DNA of 64,000 nucleotides from CAYFZO01 sp965211995 (GTDB lineage Bacteria; Pseudomonadota; Gammaproteobacteria; Poriferisulfidales; Oxydemutatoraceae): the NCBI GenBank assembly GCA_965211995.1, contig OZ243040.1:1116001-1180000 (forward strand), read 5' to 3'. The notes beneath the pieces are model-generated. The model did no database searches. It was not told the origin of the DNA and worked only from the letters and a program-made list of their open reading frames with translations. The position numbers and the translations under genes are program-made. This document shows, piece after piece, positions 8,490 to 17,061 of the stretch; position 1 is the first letter of the stretch; every line of letters starts with the position of its first letter.

Positions 8490-9587
8490 GTGTCCACGCC
8501 GATCCCCGCTTTCGACCTGAGCGCACAGCACCGTGCGCTGTCCGCCGAGATCAACGCGGCAATCGCGCGGGTGTTCGACAGCGGGCGTTTTATATTGAGC
8601 GGCGAAGTCGCGGCGTTCGAGCGGGAAGCCGCAAAGTTCGTCGGCGTCCGCGCGGCCGTCGCCTGCGCTTCGGGTACCGACGCGCTGCATCTCGCGCTGC
8701 GCGCGGCGGGGGTCGGCGCGGGCGACGAAGTGATCACCAGCGCGTTTTCGTTCATCGCCACCGCCGAGGCCGTGCTGTACGCGGGCGCGACGCCGGTGCT
8801 CGCGGACATAGACCCCGCGACGTTCACGCTCGACCCGGCGAGCGTCGAGACCGCACTGTCGGCGAAAACCCGCGCGATCGTCGCGGTGCATCTGTACGGG
8901 CATCCCGCCGACGTAGATGCACTGTCGGCGCTCGCCGGGCAGCACGGCGCCGTATTGATGGAGGACTGCGCGCAGGCATTCGGTGCGCGCCGCGACGGGC
9001 GCTGCGCGGGGGCGATGTCGCGCGCGGGCTGTCATAGTTTTTTCCCGACCAAGAACCTCGGTGCCTGCGGCGACGGCGGCCTGATCACGACCGACGACGA
9101 AGACCTCGCCCGCCGCGTCAGGCTGCTGCGCAACCACGGCAGCCGCGGCGGCCCGCGCCACGAGATCGTCGGCTACAACAGCCGCCTCGACGAACTCCAG
9201 GCCGCGATCCTGCGCGTGAAACTCAAGCGCGTTGAAGCTTTCAATCAACAGCGCCGGCGACTCGCGGCGGTTTATACCGCTGCCTTGCAGGGGCGGGTGC
9301 AAACCCCGGGATGCGCCCCGGGGTGCGAGCACGCGTTCAATCAGTACACAATCCTGTGCGCGCGCCGCGACGAGGTCGCTGCGGCACTCGCCGCCGCGCG
9401 GATCGGCAGCCGCGTCTATTATCCGGTGCCGCTGTCCGAACAACCTTCGCTGCGCGGCGTCAGCCGCAGCGTCCATTGCGGCCAGGCCGCGCGCAGCGCA
9501 CGCGAGTGCCTGTCGCTGCCGATGTTCCCCGAGTTGCCGGCGCAGGACGCCGCGCGCGTCGCCGCCGTGATCCGGGAAACGCACTAG
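8490..9587 (+). CDS. gnnB: DegT/DnrJ/EryC1 PLP aminotransferase, probable GnnB
   Basis: This is a sugar aminotransferase of the aspartate-aminotransferase fold. It begins at a GTG (VSTPIPAFDLSAQHRAL) and has the substrate/PLP motif GTDALHLAL and the Schiff-base lysine in FFPTKNLGACGDGG at about residue 188. Next to gnnA and lpxB, it is expected to aminate the 3-keto product of GnnA, giving UDP-GlcNAc3N. It is 365 aa, normal length. The segment GRVQTPGCAPGCEHAFNQYTI is a little unusual but in frame. The family is certain; the exact sugar is by context. Confidence 0.83.
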   Translation: MSTPIPAFDLSAQHRALSAEINAAIARVFDSGRFILSGEVAAFEREAAKFVGVRAAVACASGTDALHLALRAAGVGAGDEVITSAFSFIATAEAVLYAGATPVLADIDPATFTLDPASVETALSAKTRAIVAVHLYGHPADVDALSALAGQHGAVLMEDCAQAFGARRDGRCAGAMSRAGCHSFFPTKNLGACGDGGLITTDDEDLARRVRLLRNHGSRGGPRHEIVGYNSRLDELQAAILRVKLKRVEAFNQQRRRLAAVYTAALQGRVQTPGCAPGCEHAFNQYTILCARRDEVAAALAAARIGSRVYYPVPLSEQPSLRGVSRSVHCGQAARSARECLSLPMFPELPAQDAARVAAVIRETH

Positions 9588-9595
9588 CCGCGCCC

Positions 9596-10756
9596 GTGCC
9601 TCCCCGGACTTACAAGATCATGCTCGTCGCGGGCGAGCCGTCGGGCGACATGCACGCCGCGGACCTGATCGCAGCGCTGCGCGCACACGCCGGCGGCAAA
9701 CGTTTCGACTGTTTCGGCATGGGCCTCGGCGCCATGCGGCGCGCGGGGCTGCGCCGCCTGGTGGACGCCGGCGACCTGGCGGTAGTCGGCTTGTTTGAAG
9801 TCGTCGCGCACTACCCGAAACTCAGGCGCGCCTACCGCCGCCTGGTGCGCGCGCTCGAGGAAGAAGCGCCCGATCTGCTGGTGCTCGTGGACTACCCCGA
9901 CTTCAACCTCAGGCTCGCCGCGGTCGCGCGCCGCCTCAAAGTGAAAACACTCTTCTATATCAGCCCGCAGGTGTGGGCGTGGCGCGCGGGGCGCGTCAAG
10001 ACAATCGCGCGCCGCGTTGACGCGATGGCGGTGGTGTTCCCGTTTGAGGAAAAGATCTACCGCGACGCCGGCGTTCCCGTGCGTTACGTCGGACACCCGT
10101 TGGTGGACCGGATGCGCGATCTGCCGGCGCGCGGCGGCGGCAAAGGCGGCAACCGGGGCGGCAAAAAAGTGCTGCTGATGCCCGGCAGCCGCGTCGTCGA
10201 AGTGCGGCGGCTGCTGCCGGTGCTGTGCCGCGCCGCCGTCGGGATTGCGGCGCGCACGCCCACGGTGCGCTTCTCGCTGCCGCTCGCGCCCGGCCTCCCG
10301 GCGGCACTCATCGCACGGCACTTGCGCAAGCACGGCCTCGCCTGTGAAGTGATCCGCGACCATCACGAGGCGGCGATGCAAGACTGCGACCTCGCGCTCA
10401 CCGCCTCCGGCACCGCCACGCTGCAACTCGCGCTGTGCGGCACGCCGATGATCATCGTCTATAAGGTCTCGTGGCCGACCTACGTGCTGCTGAAACGGCT
10501 GGTGACGACGCCGCGCATCGGCCTGGTCAACATCGTCGCGGGCAAAACGGTCGCGCCCGAACTGATCCAGGGCGCCGCCAACGCCGAGGCGATCTGCAAT
10601 GAAGCGCTGGCGTTGCTTGAAGACGAACGACGCACGCAGGAGATCAAGCGCGACCTGGATAAAGTGAAACGCGCACTCGGCGACGGCGGTGCCGCGGAAA
10701 ATCTCGCGGGACTGGTGCGGGAGATGGTTGGCGCCGAGGCGGCGGCGACCCGGTGA
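9596..10756 (+). CDS. lpxB: Lipid-A-disaccharide synthase
   Basis: LpxB (GT19) joins UDP-2,3-diacyl-glucosamine and lipid X to make the lipid A disaccharide at the inner membrane. The family start KIMLVAGEPSGDMHAADLI is followed by LVLVDYPDFNLRLA, YYISPQVWAW-like FYISPQVWAWRAGR, VGHPLVDRM, and LLMPGSRVVEVRRLLP. The start is a GTG 8 bp after gnnB; a later ATG at 9620 is possible. It is 386 aa. A short Gly/Lys stretch, RGGGKGGNRGGKK, sits between the two Rossmann domains. With GnnA/GnnB upstream, its substrates are likely the 3-amino analogues. Confidence 0.95.
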   Translation: MPPRTYKIMLVAGEPSGDMHAADLIAALRAHAGGKRFDCFGMGLGAMRRAGLRRLVDAGDLAVVGLFEVVAHYPKLRRAYRRLVRALEEEAPDLLVLVDYPDFNLRLAAVARRLKVKTLFYISPQVWAWRAGRVKTIARRVDAMAVVFPFEEKIYRDAGVPVRYVGHPLVDRMRDLPARGGGKGGNRGGKKVLLMPGSRVVEVRRLLPVLCRAAVGIAARTPTVRFSLPLAPGLPAALIARHLRKHGLACEVIRDHHEAAMQDCDLALTASGTATLQLALCGTPMIIVYKVSWPTYVLLKRLVTTPRIGLVNIVAGKTVAPELIQGAANAEAICNEALALLEDERRTQEIKRDLDKVKRALGDGGAAENLAGLVREMVGAEAAATR

Positions 10757-10779
10757 GGCCATTCCGTTGCACTGCGCTT

Positions 10780-10808
10780 TTCAGTTTTTTGCCGGAGCAG
10801 GTTATAAT
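10780..10808 (+). promoter_or_regulatory. Candidate promoter upstream of the GtrA-like gene
   Basis: A consensus −10 TATAAT lies at 10803–10808, with a weak −35 (TTCAGT) 17 bp upstream. It sits in a locally AT-rich stretch just after the lpxB stop and about 100 bp ahead of the GtrA-like gene. This is a sequence match only. Confidence 0.5.
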
Positions 10809-10908
10809 TTTTCGTTTTTACCCGATGCAATCAGCGCACCGACAGTTTCCCCGGCGACTGGCCCGGCGACCGGGCGCCCCGCCCCGCGCGGAACCTGCAA
10901 AAGCCGCT

Positions 10909-11352
10909 ATGAATTCAGATCTAACCGCGCCACCGCCCGCAAGCCCGCTGCTGCAATTTTTCCGCTACGCCATTGTCGGCGGGATCGCCACCGTTGCCGA
11001 TCTCACGGTGTTCGCTTTTCTGGCGCAGCACCTCAACTACCTGCTCGCGACGACGGCGTCTTTTCTCGCGGGAACGACGGTGAACTTCTTTCTGTGCCTC
11101 AAATTCGTGTTCCGCTTGAAAGGACATTCGCCGACCGAGGCGTTATGGAGAAAATTTCTGGCGAGCGGTTTATCGCTGGCGGTGAACCTGCTTGCAATGT
11201 TCGTCATGGTGGACGTTCTGGCGTTCGAGCGGATGAACTTCGAGACGTTCGGTTCAGTTGACGGTCTGTTGCTCGCAAGAATCCTCGCTATCGGCCTGGC
11301 TTTTTTCATCAACTTTATGCTGACAAAATACTACGCGTTCCGGGATTATTGA
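10909..11352 (+). CDS. GtrA-like family membrane protein
   Basis: This small protein of about 147 aa has four predicted membrane segments (FFRYAIVGGIATVADLTVFAFL, LLATTASFLAGTTVNFFL, FLASGLSLAVNLLAMFVMV, LARILAIGLAFFINFML), the topology and FxRFxxVGG-like start of the GtrA/DPMS-domain family. Members are linked to moving lipid-linked sugars across the inner membrane. The ATG at 10909 is preferred; an in-frame ATG at 10825 would add a basic tail. Its base composition is less GC-rich than lpxB upstream. It begins a short glycan-related group with the epimerase and FAD oxidoreductase, consistent with acquired polysaccharide genes. The exact substrate is unknown. Confidence 0.75.
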   Translation: MNSDLTAPPPASPLLQFFRYAIVGGIATVADLTVFAFLAQHLNYLLATTASFLAGTTVNFFLCLKFVFRLKGHSPTEALWRKFLASGLSLAVNLLAMFVMVDVLAFERMNFETFGSVDGLLLARILAIGLAFFINFMLTKYYAFRDY

Positions 11353-11380
11353 CGCGCAGTTCCCGTCAAGTGATGATTTG

Positions 11381-12316
11381 ATGTCCAGGACGATTTTAAT
11401 CACCGGGGGAGCAGGATTTTTCGGCGGAATCCTGAAACGCTTCCTTTTGAAAAAAGGCTTTGCCTGCGTCTCCATTGATCTCGAGCGGGACGCAGATTCG
11501 CATACGCGCCTCAGTTCCGTTCAGGGCGACATAACCGACGCAAAAACGCTGGACGGCCTGTTCGGTTCAAGGAAGATAGACGCGGTTTTCCATTGTGCGG
11601 CGATGCTCGCCCATGAGGTAAAGGACAAAACCGCGCTGTGGCGGTCAAACGTGGAAGGCACCGCAAACGTCGCCGGGATGTGCCGGAAACACGGCGTTGT
11701 AAAAGTCATCTACACCTCTTCAAACTGCCTGTGGGCGAAAAATTTCGGCCGGCCGGTTACGGAAAACGACGTCCCCGAACCGGCTGAGATCTACGGGAAA
11801 TCAAAGTGGGAGGGAGAAAAGATCCTGCAATCCTTTTCAGGAGATTTTCATTCCGTCATTTTCAGGTGTCCGACGATCATTGACGCCGGACGGATCGGCT
11901 TGCTCGGAATACTGTTCGAATTTATACGCGAGGGACGCAAGGTTTGGGTCGTGGGAGACGGCGGCAACAGGTATCAGTTTATTTACGCGGGAGATCTCGT
12001 CGCCGCGTGCATCAAAGCCCTCGAACATGAAAAATCGGACGTTTTCAATATCGGTTCGGACGGTGTAACTTCGCTGCGGGAAGTTTATGAGCACGTTATT
12101 TCCCGCGCCGGAACGCCGGCGCGCGTCGCCGGTCTGTCAAAAGGGCCGGCGATTTTTTTGATGAAACTGTTTCATTCGCTGGGGCTGTCCCCTCTCGGAC
12201 CCTATCATTACAAAATGATCAGCGAAGACTTTATTTTCAACACTTCAAAGATAAAGAAAACTCTGGGATGGTCACCGACCATTGACCAATCAGCAAATGC
12301 TTCACAAGGCGTATGA
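11381..12316 (+). CDS. NAD-dependent epimerase/dehydratase (extended SDR), C-terminus frameshifted
   Basis: An extended short-chain dehydrogenase acting on a nucleotide sugar or similar. The N-terminal NAD motif is TGGAGFFGG, the catalytic dyad is in IYGKSKWEGEKIL (YxxxK), and the substrate-domain motif RYQFIYAGDLVAACI follows. The ATG at 11381 is chosen. After GWSPTI, where relatives normally continue to a helical tail, the frame runs into a stop. The expected tail is present in another frame (12285–12419), so one extra base near 12284 has probably truncated the last ~45 residues. The active site is intact. Its composition is lower in GC than the core genes. The specific substrate is not known. 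Confidence 0.78.
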   Translation: MSRTILITGGAGFFGGILKRFLLKKGFACVSIDLERDADSHTRLSSVQGDITDAKTLDGLFGSRKIDAVFHCAAMLAHEVKDKTALWRSNVEGTANVAGMCRKHGVVKVIYTSSNCLWAKNFGRPVTENDVPEPAEIYGKSKWEGEKILQSFSGDFHSVIFRCPTIIDAGRIGLLGILFEFIREGRKVWVVGDGGNRYQFIYAGDLVAACIKALEHEKSDVFNIGSDGVTSLREVYEHVISRAGTPARVAGLSKGPAIFLMKLFHSLGLSPLGPYHYKMISEDFIFNTSKIKKTLGWSPTIDQSANASQGV

Positions 12317-12419
12317 ATTCTATATCCATGATTTTGAATCTTTAAGCGGCGACGGCTTGTCAGCGCACAGACGAAGTGCCAAAATGGGGATTATCCGCCT
12401 GCTGAAAGCGATTTCGTAG
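12285..12419 (+). other. Out-of-frame C-terminal tail of the epimerase
   Basis: Read from 12285 this stretch encodes TNQQMLHKAYEFYIHDFE, then SAHRRSAKMGIIRLLKAIS and a stop at 12417. It joins naturally to GWSPTI of the preceding frame and looks like the normal tail of this SDR type. A single-base indel at about 12284, or a sequencing error, would explain the break. Confidence 0.6.
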
Positions 12420-12426
12420 AAACCGA

Positions 12427-13935
12427 ATGTCGGCATCAAATCAAAGGGTTATTTGCATCGGCGGCGGCCCGGCCGGACTGACCGCCGCCTACTTGCTGTC
12501 GAAGAAAGGCATTCCCGTCACCGTGCTGGAAGCCGATCCGGTTTATCTGGGCGGCATCTCCAAAACCGTGTCGCATAAAGGTTTTCTGTGCGACATCGGC
12601 GGGCACCGCTTCTTCTCCAAGTCGCAGGAAGTCGTTGATCTGTGGGGCGAAATTCTCGACGAAGGCTTCATAAAAAGACCGAGAAAGTCGCGCATCTATT
12701 ATAAAAATAAATTCTTTGACTACCCGCTGAAACCGGGAAACGCGCTTTCCAACCTCGGCCTTAGCGAGGCCGGCCTCTGCATTCTTTCCTACCTGAAAGC
12801 GTCTTTGTTGCCGGTGAAAAACCCGGTGAACTTTGAGGACTGGGTGAGCAACAAGTTCGGCCGCCGGCTGTTCTCGATTTTTTTCAAGTCCTATACCGAG
12901 AAAGTCTGGGGGATGAAATGCTCGGAAATCTCCGCGGACTGGGCGGCTCAGCGCATCAAGGGGCTGTCGCTGTGGGCGATGGTCAAGAACGCGTTGTTTC
13001 CCGGCCGCTCCGCGTCCGGAGACGCGGCCAAAGGCGCCGTGATAAAGACCTTGATCGACTCGTTCCACTACCCGCGCAAAGGCCCGGGCATGATGTGGGA
13101 AAGCGCGGGACGCAAAATCGAACAACAAGGCGGCGAAATCAAGACCGGGCAGCGGGTGGTCGGGCTGCGCCGCATCGAAACCGGGTGGGACGTCGTGTCC
13201 CGCGCCGCGGACGGGGTGTCCCGCGCCGCGGACGGGGCCGAGGCGCATCACGAGGCCGGCTCGGTCATATCAAGCGCCCCGCTCAGGGAACTGGTGCAGT
13301 GCCTCGAACCTCGACCGTCCCGGAACGTTGTCGCGGCGGCCAATTCGCTGCATTACAGGGACTTCCTGATCGTCGGCCTCATCGTCGAAGACCGGCGCCT
13401 CTTTGATGACAACTGGATCTACATCCACGACCCGGCGGTGAAAGTCGGCAGAATACAAAATTTCAAGTCATGGTCTCCCGACATGGTGCCCGAACCCGGC
13501 AGGAACTGCTACGGAATGGAGTATTTCTGCTTTGAGGGAGACGGGATCTGGACGAGCGCCGATGCGGACTTGATCAAACTTGCAAGCGACGAGTTGATCC
13601 AACTCGGGCTGGCCCGCCCGGGCGACGTCGCCGACGGCTTCGTGGTGCGGCAGAAAAAAGCCTACCCGGTGTATGACGACGCCTATGCAGAGAACGTCGC
13701 CATCGTCCGCCGCGAGATCGAGGAGCACTACCCCGGCCTTTATCCGGTCGGCAGGAACGGGATGCACAAATACAACAATCAGGACCACGCGATGATGACG
13801 GCGATGCTGACGGTCGAAAACATCATCGCCGGAGAACAACGCTATGACGTGTGGAAAGTGAACCAGGACGCGGAGTACATTGAAGAGCAAACAAGGCCCG
13901 CCGAGAAGGGAAGAGCGACGCCGCATAAAATTTAG
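12427..13935 (+). CDS. FAD-dependent NAD(P)-binding oxidoreductase (UDP-galactopyranose mutase/protoporphyrinogen oxidase-like)
   Basis: This 502-aa flavoprotein begins with a dinucleotide-binding motif, ICIGGGPAGLTAAYLLSKKG, followed by LEADPVYLGGISKT and the DIGGHRFFSKS segment shared with UDP-galactopyranose mutase-like enzymes and amine-oxidase relatives. The C-terminal FAD-binding region is NGMHKYNNQDHAMMTAMLT. Its start follows the epimerase tail by 8 bp, suggesting one operon for a surface glycan or a polyprenyl-linked sugar. A perfect 21-bp tandem duplication adds VSRAADG twice near residue 260. The family is clear; the reaction is not. Confidence 0.75.
   Translation: MSASNQRVICIGGGPAGLTAAYLLSKKGIPVTVLEADPVYLGGISKTVSHKGFLCDIGGHRFFSKSQEVVDLWGEILDEGFIKRPRKSRIYYKNKFFDYPLKPGNALSNLGLSEAGLCILSYLKASLLPVKNPVNFEDWVSNKFGRRLFSIFFKSYTEKVWGMKCSEISADWAAQRIKGLSLWAMVKNALFPGRSASGDAAKGAVIKTLIDSFHYPRKGPGMMWESAGRKIEQQGGEIKTGQRVVGLRRIETGWDVVSRAADGVSRAADGAEAHHEAGSVISSAPLRELVQCLEPRPSRNVVAAANSLHYRDFLIVGLIVEDRRLFDDNWIYIHDPAVKVGRIQNFKSWSPDMVPEPGRNCYGMEYFCFEGDGIWTSADADLIKLASDELIQLGLARPGDVADGFVVRQKKAYPVYDDAYAENVAIVRREIEEHYPGLYPVGRNGMHKYNNQDHAMMTAMLTVENIIAGEQRYDVWKVNQDAEYIEEQTRPAEKGRATPHKI
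13195..13236 (+). repeat. 21-bp perfect tandem duplication inside the FAD oxidoreductase
   Basis: Two identical 21-bp units, GTGTCCCGCGCCGCGGACGG plus G, give VSRAADG-VSRAADG in frame. No reading-frame change results. The lack of divergence suggests a recent event. Confidence 0.9.
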
Positions 13936-14022
13936 GTTTTCCAAAATGCCGAAGCGCCGGGGAAAAAGAACCGTCGCACAGCGCCCGAAAAGTCAGCCGG
14001 AACGCCGGACACGTCACGAAAA

Positions 14023-14310
14023 TAAACTGAACGTGCCGGCGGGCCTGACGGGCCGAATGCACCGGTTTTAATCGTTTTTACCTACGCCTGGCCACCGCCT
14101 CTTTAGGATTTGACGAACCGGGGACCTCGATTGTAATCAGTCGCTGCAAGAGCACTTTTTAATTTTGGGATTATCCCCCCGCCGCCCGAAGCCCGGTTCA
14201 CCCGCACCGCGTCAAGGGGAGGCAGTTGGCGCCGTTGCATTGGTTGTCGCCCCGCCGCCCTAAATTCATCCCATCTGCCCCTGCCATCGGCGAGCGTTTT
14301 TTTTTCAGCC
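14023..14310 (+). pseudogene. Remnant of an RCC1-like gene 3' end and its downstream flank
   Basis: The stretch starting near 14023 encodes NVPAGLTGRMHRF, the core of the RCC1-like unit found intact at 16141–16740, then a stop. The following ~230 bp resemble the sequence after that gene: TAATC..TTT.CCT.CGCC, then TTTGACG, AATCAG and CATCC..CTGCC appear in the same order, with an extra ~60 bp in this copy. It is best read as a decayed duplicate of the end of the RCC1 protein gene. No intact ORF remains. Confidence 0.6.
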
Positions 14311-14339
14311 ATGGTCATCAGGGCTTGAAGCAGTCAGGC

Positions 14340-14470
14340 CTTACCGTATCCAACCTTTGTATATATAAATCTTATCTCGTCCTGGATTTGTCGCACTTTT
14401 CTTTAGATTTATCTAGTCTTTGTCATCCTTCATCTTATATTTGTCTAACATTCACTCTGTTGGGTTCGGA
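14340..14470. other. AT-rich block in the 13936–14832 non-coding stretch
   Basis: This ~130 bp is strikingly AT/T-rich compared with the surrounding DNA (for example TTTGTATATATAAATCTTAT) and has no supported ORF. The rest of 13936–14832 holds the RCC1 remnant and nothing else I can support. It may hold a promoter or be the edge of acquired DNA. Confidence 0.4.
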
Positions 14471-15783
14471 GTTTGCTGCATCCGAGGTTTGCCGAGTCAG
14501 GGGGCGTCGAGTTTGAGCCGCCCCGCCGGAACGCCGGATGAATCGGGATGCCCCCCGAATCCGGCGCGTGACTGCGCCGCCGCTGGCCTTGAGGCCCGAC
14601 GCCGCCCGGCGCTTTCAATCAGCAGCGGGCGCGGCGCCAATACCCGGATAAGCCTTGTGGCGGTTGAAAACGCAGTTTTGACCCTTATCAAGCGGCCCGC
14701 TTGCAGCCGCAACTGTTATATAGTTTTCGGGAACGGCGGCGGCGCCGGACGCAGAGGCCGCGATGACGGTCGGCCTGTGAAGCGTCAGAACTGACAACTT
14801 CCAGTAATCAACCGATGACCCGGGAGGCTGGCATGTCACACAAAACACTCAACCGGCAATTCGCAGGACGGATTGCGGCACTTCTCGCAGCTTCAACTCT
14901 GTTCATCACGGCTTCGGCTTTCGCCCAAACCGACCCCGCATCGGAGTCTTCGCTGTTTGCGCGCTGCAACGAGCGGGTGGCGGACACCTACGTCTCGGCC
15001 TTCGAGGTCACGGCGGACTTCGATGTCGGCGAACAGGAGAGCCAATTGTTTTGCACACCGCAGAGCAACATTGCAGGCAACGGCGCGGACGTGGCCGTGC
15101 TTGACGTCACCGACGACGACGGCGTGGCGGGGCGTCCAAACTGGTGCTCGGGTCGGTGCAGGTGGCACGGGGCTACATGCTAATTGCGTTCACCGAAGCC
15201 GACTACGCCGGGGCAAGCCGCTACTACGACGGCTCGGCGGCGGCGTTGGACGAGATGCGGATCGGCTCCTACATGGTGCGCCTTGATCCGATTGTCAGCG
15301 CCTGCGGCGGCGACCGCTCGGTGAAGGTGGTGTTCTGGGACCGGAAGAATTTCACCAGTTCGTCCGGCGCACAGCCATATTGCTTCAGCCGGGATCAGCG
15401 CGACGTGGAGGACGTGGTTGATGCGGCTTTCGTCAAGATGAGATCGGTGCACGTGAACCGGGCCTACAAACTGATCGCGTTCAGGCAAACGAACTATGCG
15501 GGGGACGTGCGGGTGCTGTTCAGCGACGACGCGGACACGGCGGTGGGCCTAAACGCCTTCAAGGTGAAATCGTATCTGCTGGTGCCGAGTGTGGCATTGG
15601 AGAGCGTCGAGGAAACCGACGCCGGCGTGGTGTTGAGTTATTCGCGGGTGAGCACCGGCAGCCATAGCGTGGTGATCCCGCGTGCGGCTTTCCGGGTGGT
15701 GGAGAGCGAGGATGAGTTGAGCCGGACGCTTCAATATGCGACCGGTCGCGAGGACGAGCCGTGGCGGGACTTGGCGACGGTCA

Positions 15784-15951
15784 AGGACGGTCGGGACGGT
15801 GAGGACGGCAAGGACGGCGCGGGCGGGGCGCAAGGTCCGCAAGGCGACAAAGGGGATGCCGGCCCGCCAGGACAGGACGGCGCAGTCGGGGCGCAAGGCC
15901 CGCAAGGTGCCGCCGGTCCGCCGGGACAGGATGGGAAAGACGGGACAAGCC
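15784..15951 (+). repeat. Collagen-like Gly-X-Y tract
   Basis: About 18 consecutive Gly-X-Y triplets rich in D, K, P and Q (such as GPQGDKGDAGPPGQDG) link the crystallin-like region to the RCC1 part. Tracts of this type in bacteria form trimeric stalks of surface proteins. Confidence 0.85.
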
Positions 15952-16140
15952 AGGTGGCCTCGTTTGACCCGTTGACCTCCTCCTGCGGGGACGACAATAA
16001 AGGCGTCATGGAGTATGACCGCGCCGGCACGAACCTGCTGATCTGCGACGGGGCAAAATGGATTACGTTATCGTTCACGCAAACCGGCACCCGTTTGGAT
16101 TTTCCGTCCGCTGATGAGTTGGGATCAGCGACTTCTTTCG

Positions 16141-16740
16141 GCGGGTGGGGACACACCTGCGCGGTGCTGGACAACGGCAATGTCGAGTGCTGGGGTCGTA
16201 ACACCGATGGCCAAACGAACGTGCCGGCGGGTTTGGCGGGCCGGGTGCGCCAGATTGCGGCGGGTCAGAAGTACACCTGCGCGGTGACGGACGACGGCAA
16301 TGCCGAGTGCTGGGGTCTTAACCGCAATGGCCGAACGAACGTGCCGACGGGCTTGGCGGGCCGGGTGCACCGGATCGCGGCGGGCGGTCATCACACTTGT
16401 GCAGTGACGGACGATGGCAATGTCGAATGCTGGGGCTGGAATGGCGATGGCCAAACGAACGTGCCGGCGGGCTTGGCGGGCAGAGTGCGCCGGATTGCGG
16501 CGGGCGTCCGGCACACCTGCGCGGGTGCCGGACGACGGCAATGCCGAGTGCTGGGGTCTTAACCACGATGGCCAAACAAACGTGCCGGCGGATTTGGCGG
16601 GCCGGGTGCGCCAGATTGCGGCGGGCAGTTTTCACACCTGTGCGCTGACGGACGGCGGCAATGTCGAGTGCTGGGGCAATAACACCCAAGACCAAACGAA
16701 CGTGCCGACAGGCTTGGCGGGCCGGATACGTCATCTGTAA
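16141..16740 (+). repeat. Five tandem 120-bp RCC1-like units
   Basis: Five 40-codon units each contain HTCAVTDDGN.ECWG and QTNVPAGLAGRVR.IAAG. They differ by scattered substitutions. The fourth contains a one-base insertion that breaks the frame. RCC1-type blades form beta-propellers; five is fewer than the usual seven. Confidence 0.85.
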
Positions 16741-16988
16741 TCCCTTTGCCTGCGCCCGGCCTGCCGACTTTTAAGGTTTGACGGGCGGGCGCCCCGGTTT
16801 CAATCAGCCATCGCGGGAGCGGTTTCAGTTTGGAGGTTGCCGCCCGCCGTTACAGGCTCCACTCATCCTCATCCTGCCGTCTGCAAGCACTTTTTCAATG
16901 AGGCGAAGGAAAGTTAAACGCGATAAAAGGAACTGATAAAAGTGTCGGCACACAGATAGTGTACGAGTCCATAACGTCCGGCACTTGC
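16741..16988. other. Non-coding stretch after the RCC1 gene
   Basis: No ORF is supported here. The first ~160 bp are related to the flank after the RCC1 remnant at 14071–14310, so the duplicated unit included downstream sequence. Together with the promoter and leader up to 17061 it separates the RCC1 gene from the next operon. Confidence 0.5.
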
Positions 16989-17017
16989 TTGACAGTTCGT
17001 TAGTGATCCAGCAAAAT
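16989..17017 (+). promoter_or_regulatory. Candidate promoter for the 17062–19744 pair
   Basis: A perfect −35 TTGACA at 16989–16994 is followed by a 17-bp spacer and CAAAAT at 17012–17017. The expected transcript would start about 40 bp ahead of the ATG at 17062. This is a sequence match only. Confidence 0.5.
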
Positions 17018-17061
17018 TCGAAACCTGAAAAATCGGTTTCTCGCCCCGCTTCTGCATAACC

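Larger units (their letters stand above)
14833..16740 (+). pseudogene. Secreted crystallin-like / collagen-like / RCC1-repeat protein, two frameshifts
   Basis: The start at 14833 follows a GGGAGG ribosome site and gives a signal peptide ending TASAFAQ. Next come two modules resembling beta/gamma-crystallin motifs (YMLIAFTEADYAGASRYY; YKLIAFRQTNYAGD), then about 18 Gly-X-Y triplets (15784–15951), then five 40-residue RCC1-like units with CAVTDDGNVECWG cores. Two frame breaks interrupt it: after DDDGVAG (a G4 run near 15130, one base short) and near 16523–16525 (GGG where GG is expected). Correcting both gives one ~635-aa secreted protein. It may be a recently broken gene or carry assembly errors; the G runs are short for phase variation. 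Such domain mixes suggest a surface or interaction role. Confidence 0.65.

Noticed and set aside
13880..14071. A 63-codon ORF overlapping the FAD oxidoreductase end
   Set aside because: Only its last 13 codons are meaningful, as the RCC1 remnant; the rest is a shadow.
15127..15133. Phase-variable homopolymer switch
   Set aside because: The G runs are only 3–4 bases, too short for the usual contingency loci; mutation or sequencing error is likelier.
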